A DNA stretch of 47,661 nucleotides, from NCBI GenBank assembly GCA_947258405.1, contig CAMYIE010000003.1, positions 10,992 through 58,652 on the forward strand, given 5' to 3'. This DNA comes from an uncultured Eudoraea sp. GTDB lineage: Bacteria > Bacteroidota > Bacteroidia > Flavobacteriales > Flavobacteriaceae. Each line of letters opens with the position of its first letter. The first letter of the stretch is position 1. The notes beneath the pieces are model-generated. The model ran no database searches. It was not told the origin of the DNA and saw nothing but the letters and a program-made list of their open reading frames with translations. The position numbers and the translations under genes were made by a program. This document shows positions 1-8,311 of the stretch, piece by piece.

Positions 1-1245
1 CTTTTCCTTCTTTACCAGTTTCTTTAAATTCTTCCACTGCCTGATAAGGCTTTCATGGGAGATGTCGACAAGTTTATCCTCTTCATCCCCAATATTTTCA
101 AAATAGATGAAAGAACGCCCACTCTTTTTAAAGGGTTCAATAACCTCCAATAACTTTTTTTCATTGGTATCGGTGATTTCTACAAGCCTCGATAAACGAA
201 CAGGACGGCGCTTTATACGGTTATGAGTGTCTATAGTGGTCAGGGCACGAAAAAGAGACCTGGCTATTATTTTTTCTGAATCTGAAAGTGGCTCTATAAC
301 TTCTTCGGCATGATTCTGCAATGCGTTCTCCATACCACCTATTTCTTCGTAATCGGTAAAATCAATCATATTCTTCTCGCCTTCTACCTGCTGATGATCA
401 TATTCCCACATCCGCATCAGAGCATGCTGAAGTATGGGTAGTTCATCCTGTAAATCTCCCATACTATTGATCAATTTGGAGGTGAGCTTGGAATTGATCT
501 TTTTACCTGAAAGTATGGCTGGTCCTTCGATTACTTTTTTTAATTGTTGCCTGGTGAGCCTCGGCACCAGATACTGGCTTTTGTTCATGGCTTCAGGCAG
601 ACCATGGTACTCAGCACAGTCACCAATAAAATCAGATCGCATGGTTAGGACCACATAAAAAGGAACTACCGACTGTTGTGAAAGTTCAAGAATTAAATTG
701 ACCAGAGAAATAGCTTCATTTCTACTTTCTGTCTGAGATTTTTCCTCGTCCTCTGGTTTTTTTTTGGCAAAGGCAAATAATTCTTCAAACTGATCGACCA
801 GAACAAAGAAATTTATATTCTGAGATTTTCGAATGGGCTCTACCAGCTCAAGAATCGCATCTACTCCAGTAACATCGATACTCGACAACAACTCTTTGGT
901 GGATGGCAACTTAAATTTCTCAAGGAGCTTCTTTTTAGTTAGTACGCTTTTAAGCTCCTTTAAAAGAGCATTGGCCAGGTGATAAAGTGGCGATTCGCCA
1001 GGCTTCATAATAGCCACTACCCATTCATCGCTGTCATCGACCAGAAAACCGCCTTTGAGGGCTGGGATCAGGCCTGCTCTAAGCAGTGAAGATTTACCAC
1101 AACCCGAGCTTCCCACAACGGCCACAAATCTATGTGTGTATAATCTTTGCAGTAATTCCCAGGTCTGAGTTTCGCGACCAAAAAAGAGCAGACTTTCATT
1201 AGGTTCATAGGGTCTTAGACCCACATAGGGATTCTTATCAATCAT
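1..1245 (-). CDS. nSTAND1-type P-loop NTPase, C-terminus beyond window (partial)
   Basis: An open frame runs from ATG at 1245 to the left edge (415 codons, no stop seen). The N-terminus has the hallmark of the novel-STAND-1 group: a YVGLRPYEPNESLLFFGRE segment at residues 7-25, Walker A GSSGCGKSS at 45-53, and a Walker B of the form VLVDQFEELF near residue 140. STAND NTPases are signalling switches that oligomerise after sensing a ligand; in bacteria many act in antiviral defence. The sensor or repeat domain (often WD40 or TPR) would lie past the left edge and cannot be seen. The start codon overlaps the 3' end of the upstream TIR gene by 8 bp, so the two are probably co-translated and work together. 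The family call is firm; the defence role is inferred. Confidence 0.88.
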   Translation of the reverse strand, partial: MIDKNPYVGLRPYEPNESLLFFGRETQTWELLQRLYTHRFVAVVGSSGCGKSSLLRAGLIPALKGGFLVDDSDEWVVAIMKPGESPLYHLANALLKELKSVLTKKKLLEKFKLPSTKELLSSIDVTGVDAILELVEPIRKSQNINFFVLVDQFEELFAFAKKKPEDEEKSQTESRNEAISLVNLILELSQQSVVPFYVVLTMRSDFIGDCAEYHGLPEAMNKSQYLVPRLTRQQLKKVIEGPAILSGKKINSKLTSKLINSMGDLQDELPILQHALMRMWEYDHQQVEGEKNMIDFTDYEEIGGMENALQNHAEEVIEPLSDSEKIIARSLFRALTTIDTHNRIKRRPVRLSRLVEITDTNEKKLLEVIEPFKKSGRSFIYFENIGDEEDKLVDISHESLIRQWKNLKKLVKKEK

Positions 1246-2785
1246 TATCCTTTCCGATTAAGTTGCTCATGAAATCTTCTATAATTTCAGGGTTAACATT
1301 CTCTTGATCGCTATGGTTTACTACATTAACTTTAATATTATTGATCACCGTATTGCCTGCTTTAATCAGATCCTCAGCATCCTTGGCGGGTGGGGTTATA
1401 TAAATGAAGATGTCCTCCACCGGGCCTTTATCGAACATCAGTTTACCCATCGCCTGAGTGAATCTCGATTCTACCCACTCCTTAGAGGATTTGCCATAAA
1501 GGAATACCAGTTTTTTTACTTCATTAAGGCGGTTTTGAAGTATTCTTCTGTTCTTATCAGGATTATTGCCAAAGGGAGCGAAATGCGTGATCAGATTGTG
1601 TTTTTGAAAAGACTGTTCTAATGCCATGGCATACATTTTATCCTCCACGTTGTAGTCTAAAAGTATATCGAGTTCCTCATGAGAATCAACAGCATTCTTT
1701 TTCTCCAAAGACTTTTTTTGCTCTTCCAAAACGGTGACGTGGTCGAGAATGGTATTGGTGAGATTACTGTAGTCGCCTATGATGAATTCGTAGTCTTTTT
1801 CGTCCAGGGATCCCATCTCAATACTCTGAACATACTCCCTGTATTTATCGTCCCTGATGCCTTCTATGGGCACTAAAGAATCCATCCAGATCAGTTGGGG
1901 TACCGGTGAGTCGAGGACGATTTCAATCTGCTTGGTCCGATACCATTTTTCCGGTTCATCTTCTATTCCAAAACCCGGTGAATGATCAATGAGATGCACC
2001 GCAAGATCGGCATGCTCAAGAACTTGTCTGGTGGCCTCTTCGTGCTCTTTGGCTTTGCGCACATCCTGGTTATTCAAAATAATCTTATAACCCTTTTTCT
2101 TTAAACTACTTATCGCCTTATCCCGATCTTTCAATAACGATTCAGGGGAATCTGCAAAATAGATGGTAAAGACATCATCGTTCACACCCTCATCGATCTC
2201 TATGGAAGCCGCTTCATTAGTTTCACTTAAACCGTCTACGAGTTTAAATATCGCTGCGATGAGTTTTTTCCACTCTTCGTTAAAACGTTGATCCGTGAAA
2301 TCCAAAATATTGGCTGTTCGCCAATCTACCCCTTCATCTAACCTTTCATAAAAATGGTACCCTGATCTGCCCTGCATTTCTGCTGGCCATTGGTCAAAAG
2401 GAATATTTTTCAGCAAACAATTTATAATTCTGGAACTATGCCCTACCTTGATCCCTTCTTTTTCCGATTTTGCCTTTTTAAAGAATATTTCTAACTCCTT
2501 TTCGCAATACTCCGAATTCTGATAATTCACAGAGTTAAGACATAGAAAAATCGCAGATTTTTGAATTCCTTCTTCTATCTTGCCGTCAAAAAAATCATTC
2601 CCGGCCAGTGTTCTATTATCCCACCATATACGGACATCACCGCAACCAGCCCTTTTTAAGTCGGTTTTAAGAAGTGTACAGAAAGACTTTACCCATCCCT
2701 CTTTACCACGTACTGTATCCGGCAGATCATCATCGTGTGCGTAGCTGATAAATATGTCGTACTCAAAGTTGGTTACCGATTCCAT
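1238..2785 (-). CDS. TIR-domain protein with additional TIR-like segments
   Basis: 515 aa, no signal peptide or TM segment. Residues about 8-175 form a TIR_2-type domain: strand A YDIFISYAHDDD at 9-20, an RIWWDNRTLAGNDFF segment near 52-66, and SEYCEKEL at 91-98, where E97 fits the catalytic Glu of NAD-cleaving TIRs. Two later segments look like degenerate Rossmann/TIR folds: about 204-310 (a VFTIYFADSPESL strand, then ADLAVHLIDHSPG) and about 380-490 (LDILLDYNVEDKM, then KLVFLYGKSSKEWVES). TIR domains consume NAD+ or make signalling nucleotides. The 8-bp overlap with the nSTAND1 NTPase suggests an effector/switch pair. The first domain is clear; the later two rest on pattern only. Confidence 0.88.
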   Translation of the reverse strand: MESVTNFEYDIFISYAHDDDLPDTVRGKEGWVKSFCTLLKTDLKRAGCGDVRIWWDNRTLAGNDFFDGKIEEGIQKSAIFLCLNSVNYQNSEYCEKELEIFFKKAKSEKEGIKVGHSSRIINCLLKNIPFDQWPAEMQGRSGYHFYERLDEGVDWRTANILDFTDQRFNEEWKKLIAAIFKLVDGLSETNEAASIEIDEGVNDDVFTIYFADSPESLLKDRDKAISSLKKKGYKIILNNQDVRKAKEHEEATRQVLEHADLAVHLIDHSPGFGIEDEPEKWYRTKQIEIVLDSPVPQLIWMDSLVPIEGIRDDKYREYVQSIEMGSLDEKDYEFIIGDYSNLTNTILDHVTVLEEQKKSLEKKNAVDSHEELDILLDYNVEDKMYAMALEQSFQKHNLITHFAPFGNNPDKNRRILQNRLNEVKKLVFLYGKSSKEWVESRFTQAMGKLMFDKGPVEDIFIYITPPAKDAEDLIKAGNTVINNIKVNVVNHSDQENVNPEIIEDFMSNLIGKDND

Positions 2786-2926
2786 CTCTTTTTGTTTTAT
2801 TACGAAATCAAAAGATAATACAATTCAATCAATTTCTCTTTGCCATTAATCTGGTTCTATGTAATCTTCATTTAAATCTTAAATCCGGGTGTAGAGGTAA
2901 TTTCACCTGAAGTAAGAAACCACCTT

Positions 2927-3376
2927 CTATCCTGAATCGTCGTTTCCTGGTTTTTCGTTAATGAGATCATTCCACGAAGCGTTCTCATTGTTCATTATCC
3001 TCTCAATATTCTGAACGAAAAACTTATAGTCGGCCCTCCGCCCGGCATAATGACCCGCGCCGGTGTTGTAAAGGATCTTCTCGCGTTCAAGGGCTTCAGC
3101 CGTCATTCGATAGGTGGCCCATTTCTCCTGGAACTTCCATAAAGACACTATACCTGTGAGGGAGGCAGTAACGATCCCAAGCCCCGCGATCACCCATCTC
3201 AGTTTTTCTCCGTAGAATTCCGAAGAGCTAAAACCGGATAAAGCAGGAATTGAAGCTGCAAAAAAAATGATAACCCCATTAAGTCTCAAATATAATTTTT
3301 TGTTGATCGCGCTTTTTTTACCATACCAGGAGATCTGATTGTCTACGCGGTCCTTCATGTACTGTGATTCGGTCAT
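2927..3376 (-). CDS. DUF4231 / SLATT-like two-TM membrane protein
   Basis: 149 aa. A short cytosolic N-terminus is followed by two hydrophobic helices at about 32-49 and 60-80, then an amphipathic C-terminal half with a WATYRMTAEALEREK segment (86-100), typical of DUF4231 and the wider SLATT group (two-TM proteins associated with SMODS and SLOG domains). SLATT proteins are predicted pore-forming effectors of nucleotide-signal immune systems. It lies 141 bp upstream of the TIR gene on the same strand, so the order is SLATT, TIR, NTPase. No clear promoter or terminator separates them, but co-transcription is not proven. Housekeeping DUF4231 proteins without defence roles also exist. Confidence 0.72.
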   Translation of the reverse strand: MTESQYMKDRVDNQISWYGKKSAINKKLYLRLNGVIIFFAASIPALSGFSSSEFYGEKLRWVIAGLGIVTASLTGIVSLWKFQEKWATYRMTAEALEREKILYNTGAGHYAGRRADYKFFVQNIERIMNNENASWNDLINEKPGNDDSG

Positions 3377-3511
3377 AATTTTGTTGGTTTAGGAAAAACA
3401 GAAATAAGGATTCAAATACATATCAGGGATTTCAATATAGTTAGAATATTCTTAATTGGATACTCGATTTATGGCATTTTGGCTATATTCCATTTCCTAA
3501 GTTTATAGAAT

Positions 3512-5212
3512 ATGATCTTTCAACAAGCACATACCTGGTTCCATCAACTAATATTTGCATTAACTCTTTTGATGACGCCCATGGCAATGGGTCAGCAGGA
3601 AAATATCAAAAAGCCCAAATTGGTAGTCGGTATTGTGGTAGATCAAATGCGGGCCGACTATCTCTATAAATACGAGGATATGTACGGAGAAGGTGGTTTT
3701 AAACGCCTTATGCGCGATGGCTTTAACTTTAAGAACGCTCAGTACAATTATGTGGTTACGGAGACTGCCCCCGGCCATGCTTCTATTTACAGCGGTACTA
3801 CCCCCTCCACCCATGGTATCATTGGGAATAGCTGGTACGACAGGAAGTTAAGAGATCTGGTCATCAATGTTGGTGATTCGACAGCTACTTTAGTAGGCTC
3901 GGAAATACCAAATACTAACGGCTTGTCGCCACATCATTTACTTTCTAATACCCTTGGTGATGAATTACGGCAAGGCAAAAATTTTAAAGCGAAGGTCATC
4001 AGTGTTTCTCTTAAAGACCGTGGTGCCATACTGCCAGGCGGACGTGCAGCGGATGCAGCCTATTGGCACGACTGGGTTTCCAGTCCGGGATATTTTGTGA
4101 GTAGTTCTTATTATATGGAGGATCTTCCCAACTGGGTTAAGAATTTTAACAAGAAAGGGAAATCCGATGCCTATCTCAACACACAATGGGAAACACTCTA
4201 CCCAATAGAACAGTACACACAGAGCGCCCCGGATAACAACAACTACGAACCCGCCATAGGGGGCAAATCAACACCTACCTTCCCATACGATTTTAAGTCG
4301 ATGAGAGAGCGATACAGACAAGCGGGAGCCGAATACCAGCTTATTTGGGTATCACCAGTCGGAAATTCACTGCTTACAGAATTCGCCATAGAAGCCCTGA
4401 AACGGGAAAAACTAGGACTGGATGAATACCCCGATCTATTGGCGATCAGTTATTCTTCCACCGATGTTGCCGGACATACCTTTGGGCCGCAATCCGTAGA
4501 AATTCAGGACATGTACCTGCGTTTGGATCAAAATATAGAAGAATTGCTAAACACATTGGATAAGCAGGTAGGGGCCGGAAATTATACGCTATTCCTTACT
4601 GCCGACCATGCCGGTATGCCCAATGCCCAATTCTCGAACGATCAGAAGCTACCGGCGGGTATTGCCCCCATAAAAACCTATCAGTTTGCACTGGCCAAAT
4701 TCCTCAACAATAAATATGAGCAGCAAAACCTGCTGCAGCAATTCAATTACGAACAGGTGTATCTAGACCAGGATCTTATTCTTAAGAGCGGACTGGACTT
4801 ATCATCGGTTCAGAGATCGGCGGCCGATTTTCTTCTTACTCAGGAAGGTATTGTAGGTGCACTAACCGCTCATGAAATGTTGTCGGAAAACTACGAAGAC
4901 GGAGCCAGACAAAAGGTACAGAACGGATTCCATCCTAAACGGTCTGGTGATATCATCCTTACCTTTTTGCCGGGATATGTTCAAAATACAGCAGCCGGTA
5001 TGACCCTTGATAAACTTAAGGGAACTACCCATGGTTCGGGCTATAACTACGATTCTCATGTGCCTTTGCTCTGGATGGGTGCGGGCATTCCCAGTGGTAG
5101 CTCGGTCAGGGAAGTCAAGGTTACAGATATTGCGCCTTCCCTCGCCATGATCCTCAATCTTCAGCTACCGAGTGGTTCGAACGGACAGCCTTTGCAGGAA
5201 TTATTTGAATAA
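3512..5212 (+). CDS. pafA: PafA-like alkaline phosphatase (type I phosphodiesterase superfamily)
   Basis: 566 aa with a signal peptide (residues 1 to about 27, ending AMGQQ). Active-site residues match the Chryseobacterium PafA set with an offset of six: D44 in VVDQM, nucleophile T85 in TAPGHAS, N106, and K168/R170 in SLKDRG. The second metal set follows: D318 and H322 in STDVAGH, D365/H366 in TADHAG, and a late His in THGSGYNYDSH. PafA is a periplasmic, calcium-independent phosphomonoesterase that releases phosphate from organic esters. The K/R pair indicates a monoesterase rather than a nucleotide pyrophosphatase. No Pho-box-like element was recognised upstream. It converges with the next gene, with 52 bp between the stops. 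Confidence 0.9.
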   Translation: MIFQQAHTWFHQLIFALTLLMTPMAMGQQENIKKPKLVVGIVVDQMRADYLYKYEDMYGEGGFKRLMRDGFNFKNAQYNYVVTETAPGHASIYSGTTPSTHGIIGNSWYDRKLRDLVINVGDSTATLVGSEIPNTNGLSPHHLLSNTLGDELRQGKNFKAKVISVSLKDRGAILPGGRAADAAYWHDWVSSPGYFVSSSYYMEDLPNWVKNFNKKGKSDAYLNTQWETLYPIEQYTQSAPDNNNYEPAIGGKSTPTFPYDFKSMRERYRQAGAEYQLIWVSPVGNSLLTEFAIEALKREKLGLDEYPDLLAISYSSTDVAGHTFGPQSVEIQDMYLRLDQNIEELLNTLDKQVGAGNYTLFLTADHAGMPNAQFSNDQKLPAGIAPIKTYQFALAKFLNNKYEQQNLLQQFNYEQVYLDQDLILKSGLDLSSVQRSAADFLLTQEGIVGALTAHEMLSENYEDGARQKVQNGFHPKRSGDIILTFLPGYVQNTAAGMTLDKLKGTTHGSGYNYDSHVPLLWMGAGIPSGSSVREVKVTDIAPSLAMILNLQLPSGSNGQPLQELFE

Positions 5213-5264
5213 AAGACTTAGCGGTAAATTTCGGGCTGGTGTTAGAGGATACGAACTAAAGGCA

Positions 5265-6332
5265 CTATTTTATCCTGGCTTTATCTTGAATTTCACTTTT
5301 GAATTTTGCCGGGTCGGCCAGGATGGTAAAAAAATCAGCTACATATTCACGAGCCAGTTTGTATTCCTGAATGTCGTCAAAAAATGGTTGTAGTTTGGCG
5401 ATCTCCGTCATCATTTGGGATTGTTTTTCGAGGTACTCATTCCGTACCTGTTTTAATACAAATGGACTTCTTTGGTAACCTCTATAGAGTCGCTCTGTAA
5501 CATGGGTGATAGGTAATGATTGGTTGCCCACTTGCGATACCACTGCATAACTGGCATTCACAAGACCACAAAGATCAAAATCATAAGGTATCGGAACAAT
5601 TTTCTTGTCACTGGTAAACACCAGTTTTGTATTATGCTGATAGGCATTGGAGTAATCGGTATTACCAATCATAAACTGTAGCATATCGTTTTGAATCGAA
5701 GCATGATCATCCTGTTGCATGGGATGTACCTTGCGATCTTTTAACTCCTGCCCTCCAGCCCGATCTGCGATTTTATCAATATCTTCCTGCAAGAAGCCTG
5801 TTAACTGATAGCCCTTGTTCTTCTTTCCCTTCAAATCGGTAAAATCTATATCCAGCAATCGTGTTTTATAATAATAGGTAGCCACTTCTTCATAGAGCTT
5901 ATAAGCAAGATACTCTTTAAGCAACTTATCGTTCTTCTCGGCCTGGATCAAACAAGGCAAGACCAGTTTTAATTTTTTATGGTCCTCGAAAGGAGTACCC
6001 TTGCGCTCGGCCTTGCTTATTCTAACCTTGATGGGTGTAAAAAAACAGGTCTTCCTGCGATTATTCCCTCTGGCCCTCAATTTAACTTCCAGGGAATCCC
6101 AATCTCCGTTATCAAGTTTGTAGTGAAGAGCGGTCTTAATATAGGTAGTATCGTTGGTTTTCGTCCTGATCTCTTTAATCGAATAGGCGAGTTTTATGGA
6201 GAGAATATCTTCGGAATCGAAAAGATCGGCTGTTGAGTTTTCGGTATCCGAGGACTTATTTTGTTGAGAAAAAGAAGCACTTATGCTGAAGAGCGATAAG
6301 AGTAGAATCAGGTACTTCACTTGTATTTTCAC
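5265..6332 (-). CDS. Secreted CotH-like conserved protein
   Basis: 355 aa starting at GTG, with a signal peptide (KYLILLLSLFSISASFSQQ). The body resembles the CotH kinase-like fold: a LRARGNNRRKTCFFTPIKVR segment near 83-102 (compare the RGN...K pattern of the CotH N-lobe), a GFLQEDIDKIADR segment (about 176), MIGNTDYSNAYQHN (about 221), and IPYDFD (about 247) in the place of the metal-binding Asp region. CotH proteins phosphorylate secreted proteins; here the activity is unknown. Proteins of this form are common in Bacteroidota and usually annotated as hypothetical. The call rests on motif memory, not a profile match. The gene diverges from the bestrophin-like gene at 6415. Confidence 0.5.
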   Translation of the reverse strand: MKIQVKYLILLLSLFSISASFSQQNKSSDTENSTADLFDSEDILSIKLAYSIKEIRTKTNDTTYIKTALHYKLDNGDWDSLEVKLRARGNNRRKTCFFTPIKVRISKAERKGTPFEDHKKLKLVLPCLIQAEKNDKLLKEYLAYKLYEEVATYYYKTRLLDIDFTDLKGKKNKGYQLTGFLQEDIDKIADRAGGQELKDRKVHPMQQDDHASIQNDMLQFMIGNTDYSNAYQHNTKLVFTSDKKIVPIPYDFDLCGLVNASYAVVSQVGNQSLPITHVTERLYRGYQRSPFVLKQVRNEYLEKQSQMMTEIAKLQPFFDDIQEYKLAREYVADFFTILADPAKFKSEIQDKARIK

Positions 6333-6414
6333 AATATTCTGGCTAGCTTTAAGTATTTAAGGTACTAAATTACATTCAATTAACCTCTATTTATCCATAC
6401 TAAACCACCGGACG

Positions 6415-7116
6415 TTGATCGTGATGATCATTGCGATCCTGAGCACTTTTCTCTCTTCACATTTTAATATCGTTTTTCATGTCGATTTAACTCTGCTCAG
6501 CATCGCCATTGTTTTTCCACTGGTATTTGCCATCCGGGGTTCTTTTAGAAGAAGAGAAAAAGCCCTTGGTCATTTGAGTAAATTCAGGAGTGCCTTACAA
6601 ACCGTGCACTACTTTATTGTGAGCAATTCTGAACTTACGGAAGACAGCAAAAATGAGATGAAAGAAATACTGAATAAGATCAGTGATGAAACTTTAGATC
6701 ACCTGGCTCAAATGGAGACCACTACTGCTCAGCTCGATGAAATAATCGATATGGTACAGCAGTTTATAAATACCCGTGAGGAGTTGACCTCAAAATCTCT
6801 AAAGGATCGCACATTTCGTTTTATGCAGGACCTGCACGAATCAATAGAAAACCTCCATGCCATCAATATTCACAGGACACCCATTGTGCTTAAGGCTTAT
6901 TGTAAATTCTTCATCTATATCTTTCCATTGGTATATGCCCCTACTGTGATATATAATCTGGGGCCGCACAGCTCGGTGATTGTTGCCTATGGGGTTGTTA
7001 TCTTAACGCAGTTTATCCTTATATCCCTCTATAACATACAGGATCAATTGGAAAATCCATTCGACGATGATGGCCCGGATGATATTAAACTCGATACCTT
7101 TAAAATAAACCGATAG
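6415..7116 (+). CDS. Bestrophin-like four-helix membrane protein
   Basis: 233 aa. Two hydrophobic helices at the N-terminus (about 2-17 and 24-43), a long charged helical stretch (about 48-150), then two more membrane helices (about 163-182 and 187-207). The tail QDQLENPFDDDGPDDIKLD resembles the acidic Ca2+-clasp-like tail of bestrophins (NPFG followed by acidic residues). Bestrophins are anion or cation channels; prokaryotic members are usually about 280-300 aa, so this one is short. The architecture is clear, the family assignment tentative. The start lies within an AT-rich 82-bp gap shared with the divergent CotH-like gene. Confidence 0.5.
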   Translation: MIVMIIAILSTFLSSHFNIVFHVDLTLLSIAIVFPLVFAIRGSFRRREKALGHLSKFRSALQTVHYFIVSNSELTEDSKNEMKEILNKISDETLDHLAQMETTTAQLDEIIDMVQQFINTREELTSKSLKDRTFRFMQDLHESIENLHAINIHRTPIVLKAYCKFFIYIFPLVYAPTVIYNLGPHSSVIVAYGVVILTQFILISLYNIQDQLENPFDDDGPDDIKLDTFKINR

Positions 7117-7329
7117 GCCAAATTTTAGGTTGGATATTTTGAATGACAAATAATAGATCAATCTAATGTCTATTTATCTGCCTTTAGTTCTAATTGACAG
7201 AATAACTGCCTCAATACAAAACTTCTGAATTGCATCACCAGGATCACCCATAAAAAACAGGGCTTTCAATAATAAAAAATTGAGTGACTTAATAGGTGAA
7301 ACTAACTCGGAAAATTGGCCCTAGTGGCT

Positions 7330-7337
7330 TATCTTTG
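7330..7337 (+). promoter_or_regulatory. Bacteroidota -7-like element TATCTTTG
   Basis: TATCTTTG matches TAnnTTTG and lies 48 bp upstream of the ATG at 7385. The nearest TTG (7315-7317) is only 12 bp upstream instead of about 20, so the -33 element is poor. It sits at the end of the 7117-7384 gap, which otherwise holds only AT-rich sequence with no other recognised feature. Confidence 0.35.
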
Positions 7338-7384
7338 TTATTCACTAAATAAGACTAAAGAAGCCACAACCAAATAATATTAGA

Positions 7385-7603
7385 ATGAAGAAGTTATATT
7401 TATTTCTAATTCTGATGCTGGGCGCTTTTTATCTGAGCTTTTCCCAGGGCGTCGATTTTAGTAAAACGGGCAATCAGGAAAACTCGGAAAGATTCCGGAC
7501 GCTTCAGATATCCGGGCACGGAGGTGGACACCTCTACTCCGGACAATCACTTACCAGTAAACTTGAAGGATATGGAATCGGATTCAGATCTTTTAAATGT
7601 TAA
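7385..7603 (+). pseudogene. Short N-terminal fragment resembling a secreted acyloxyacyl hydrolase-like protein
   Basis: 72 codons: a good signal peptide (MKKLYLFLILMLGAFYLSFSQG) and then ISGHGGGHLYSGQSLTSKLE, which resembles the start of the mature part of flavobacterial acyloxyacyl hydrolase-like outer-membrane proteins (about 350-400 aa). The frame stops soon after at FRSFKC, 20 bp before the next gene. No continuation was seen in the other frames, so this is probably a remnant that lost its 3' part. It could instead be a genuine small secreted peptide. The family link is from memory and needs a search. A -7-like element precedes it (7330-7337). Confidence 0.45.
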
Positions 7604-7622
7604 ATAAAATACGAGTTCTTTT

Positions 7623-8258
7623 TTGAAAAGAAAATACAGAAATATTCTGCTTGTTTTTCTGATCACTCCGCTGATCATCATTTTACTTAGCCATCTTATC
7701 ATCGAACTAAATTCAAGGGGGAAAACATTTGATAAGATCGCAGATATACCCGAAAACAAAGTAGGGCTGGTACTTGGAACCTCAAGACACCTTGTCGAAG
7801 GCGGAATCAATCCCTATTACTCACATAGGATCAAAGCGACAATTGCATTATTCAAGGCTGGGAAGATAGATTTTGTACTGGTTAGTGGCGATAATGGAAG
7901 TATCTATTATAACGAGCCTACTACCATTAAAAAAGACCTCATAGAAGGTGGTATTCCCGAAGAAAAGATCTATCTGGATTATGCCGGATTTCGAACCCTG
8001 GATTCGATGGTCCGGGCAAAGGTTATTTTCGGACTCGATAGTGTTACCGTTATTTCACAGGAATTCCACAATAAAAGAGCGATCTATATAGCCGAAAGAA
8101 AAGGCCTTAGCGCAATTGGGTTCAATGCAACCGACCTGGGAGGGGATAGGGCACTTAGAATGCATTCGCGTGAATATTTCGCCAGGGTAAAAGTATTTAT
8201 GGATCTGCTTTTCAATACCCAGCCCAGATTCTATGGCGACAAGATCGAGATACAATAA
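7623..8258 (+). CDS. SanA/YdcF-like (DUF218) envelope protein
   Basis: 211 aa, with one N-terminal membrane anchor (about 7-25) and a DUF218 domain: KVGLVLGTSRHL near residue 46, FVLVSGDNGS near 83, and SRE...DLLF near the end. SanA-type proteins act in or near the cell envelope in barrier function; the reaction is unsettled. An in-frame stop at 7605 and the codons after it leave TTG at 7623 as the only plausible start. The gene follows the truncated fragment at 7385 by 20 bp and may share its transcript, so loss of the neighbour's 3' end may have changed its upstream region. Confidence 0.8.
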   Translation: MKRKYRNILLVFLITPLIIILLSHLIIELNSRGKTFDKIADIPENKVGLVLGTSRHLVEGGINPYYSHRIKATIALFKAGKIDFVLVSGDNGSIYYNEPTTIKKDLIEGGIPEEKIYLDYAGFRTLDSMVRAKVIFGLDSVTVISQEFHNKRAIYIAERKGLSAIGFNATDLGGDRALRMHSREYFARVKVFMDLLFNTQPRFYGDKIEIQ

Positions 8259-8311
8259 TTGTTTCCAGCTCATCAGAATATGGTATTTTAGTTCAGAATA
8301 GGAAGCCAGAT

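Noticed and set aside
3413-3420. CAAATACA as a minus-strand -7 for the SLATT-like gene
   Set aside because: It deviates from CAAAnnTA at the last two bases and no -33 is at the right distance.
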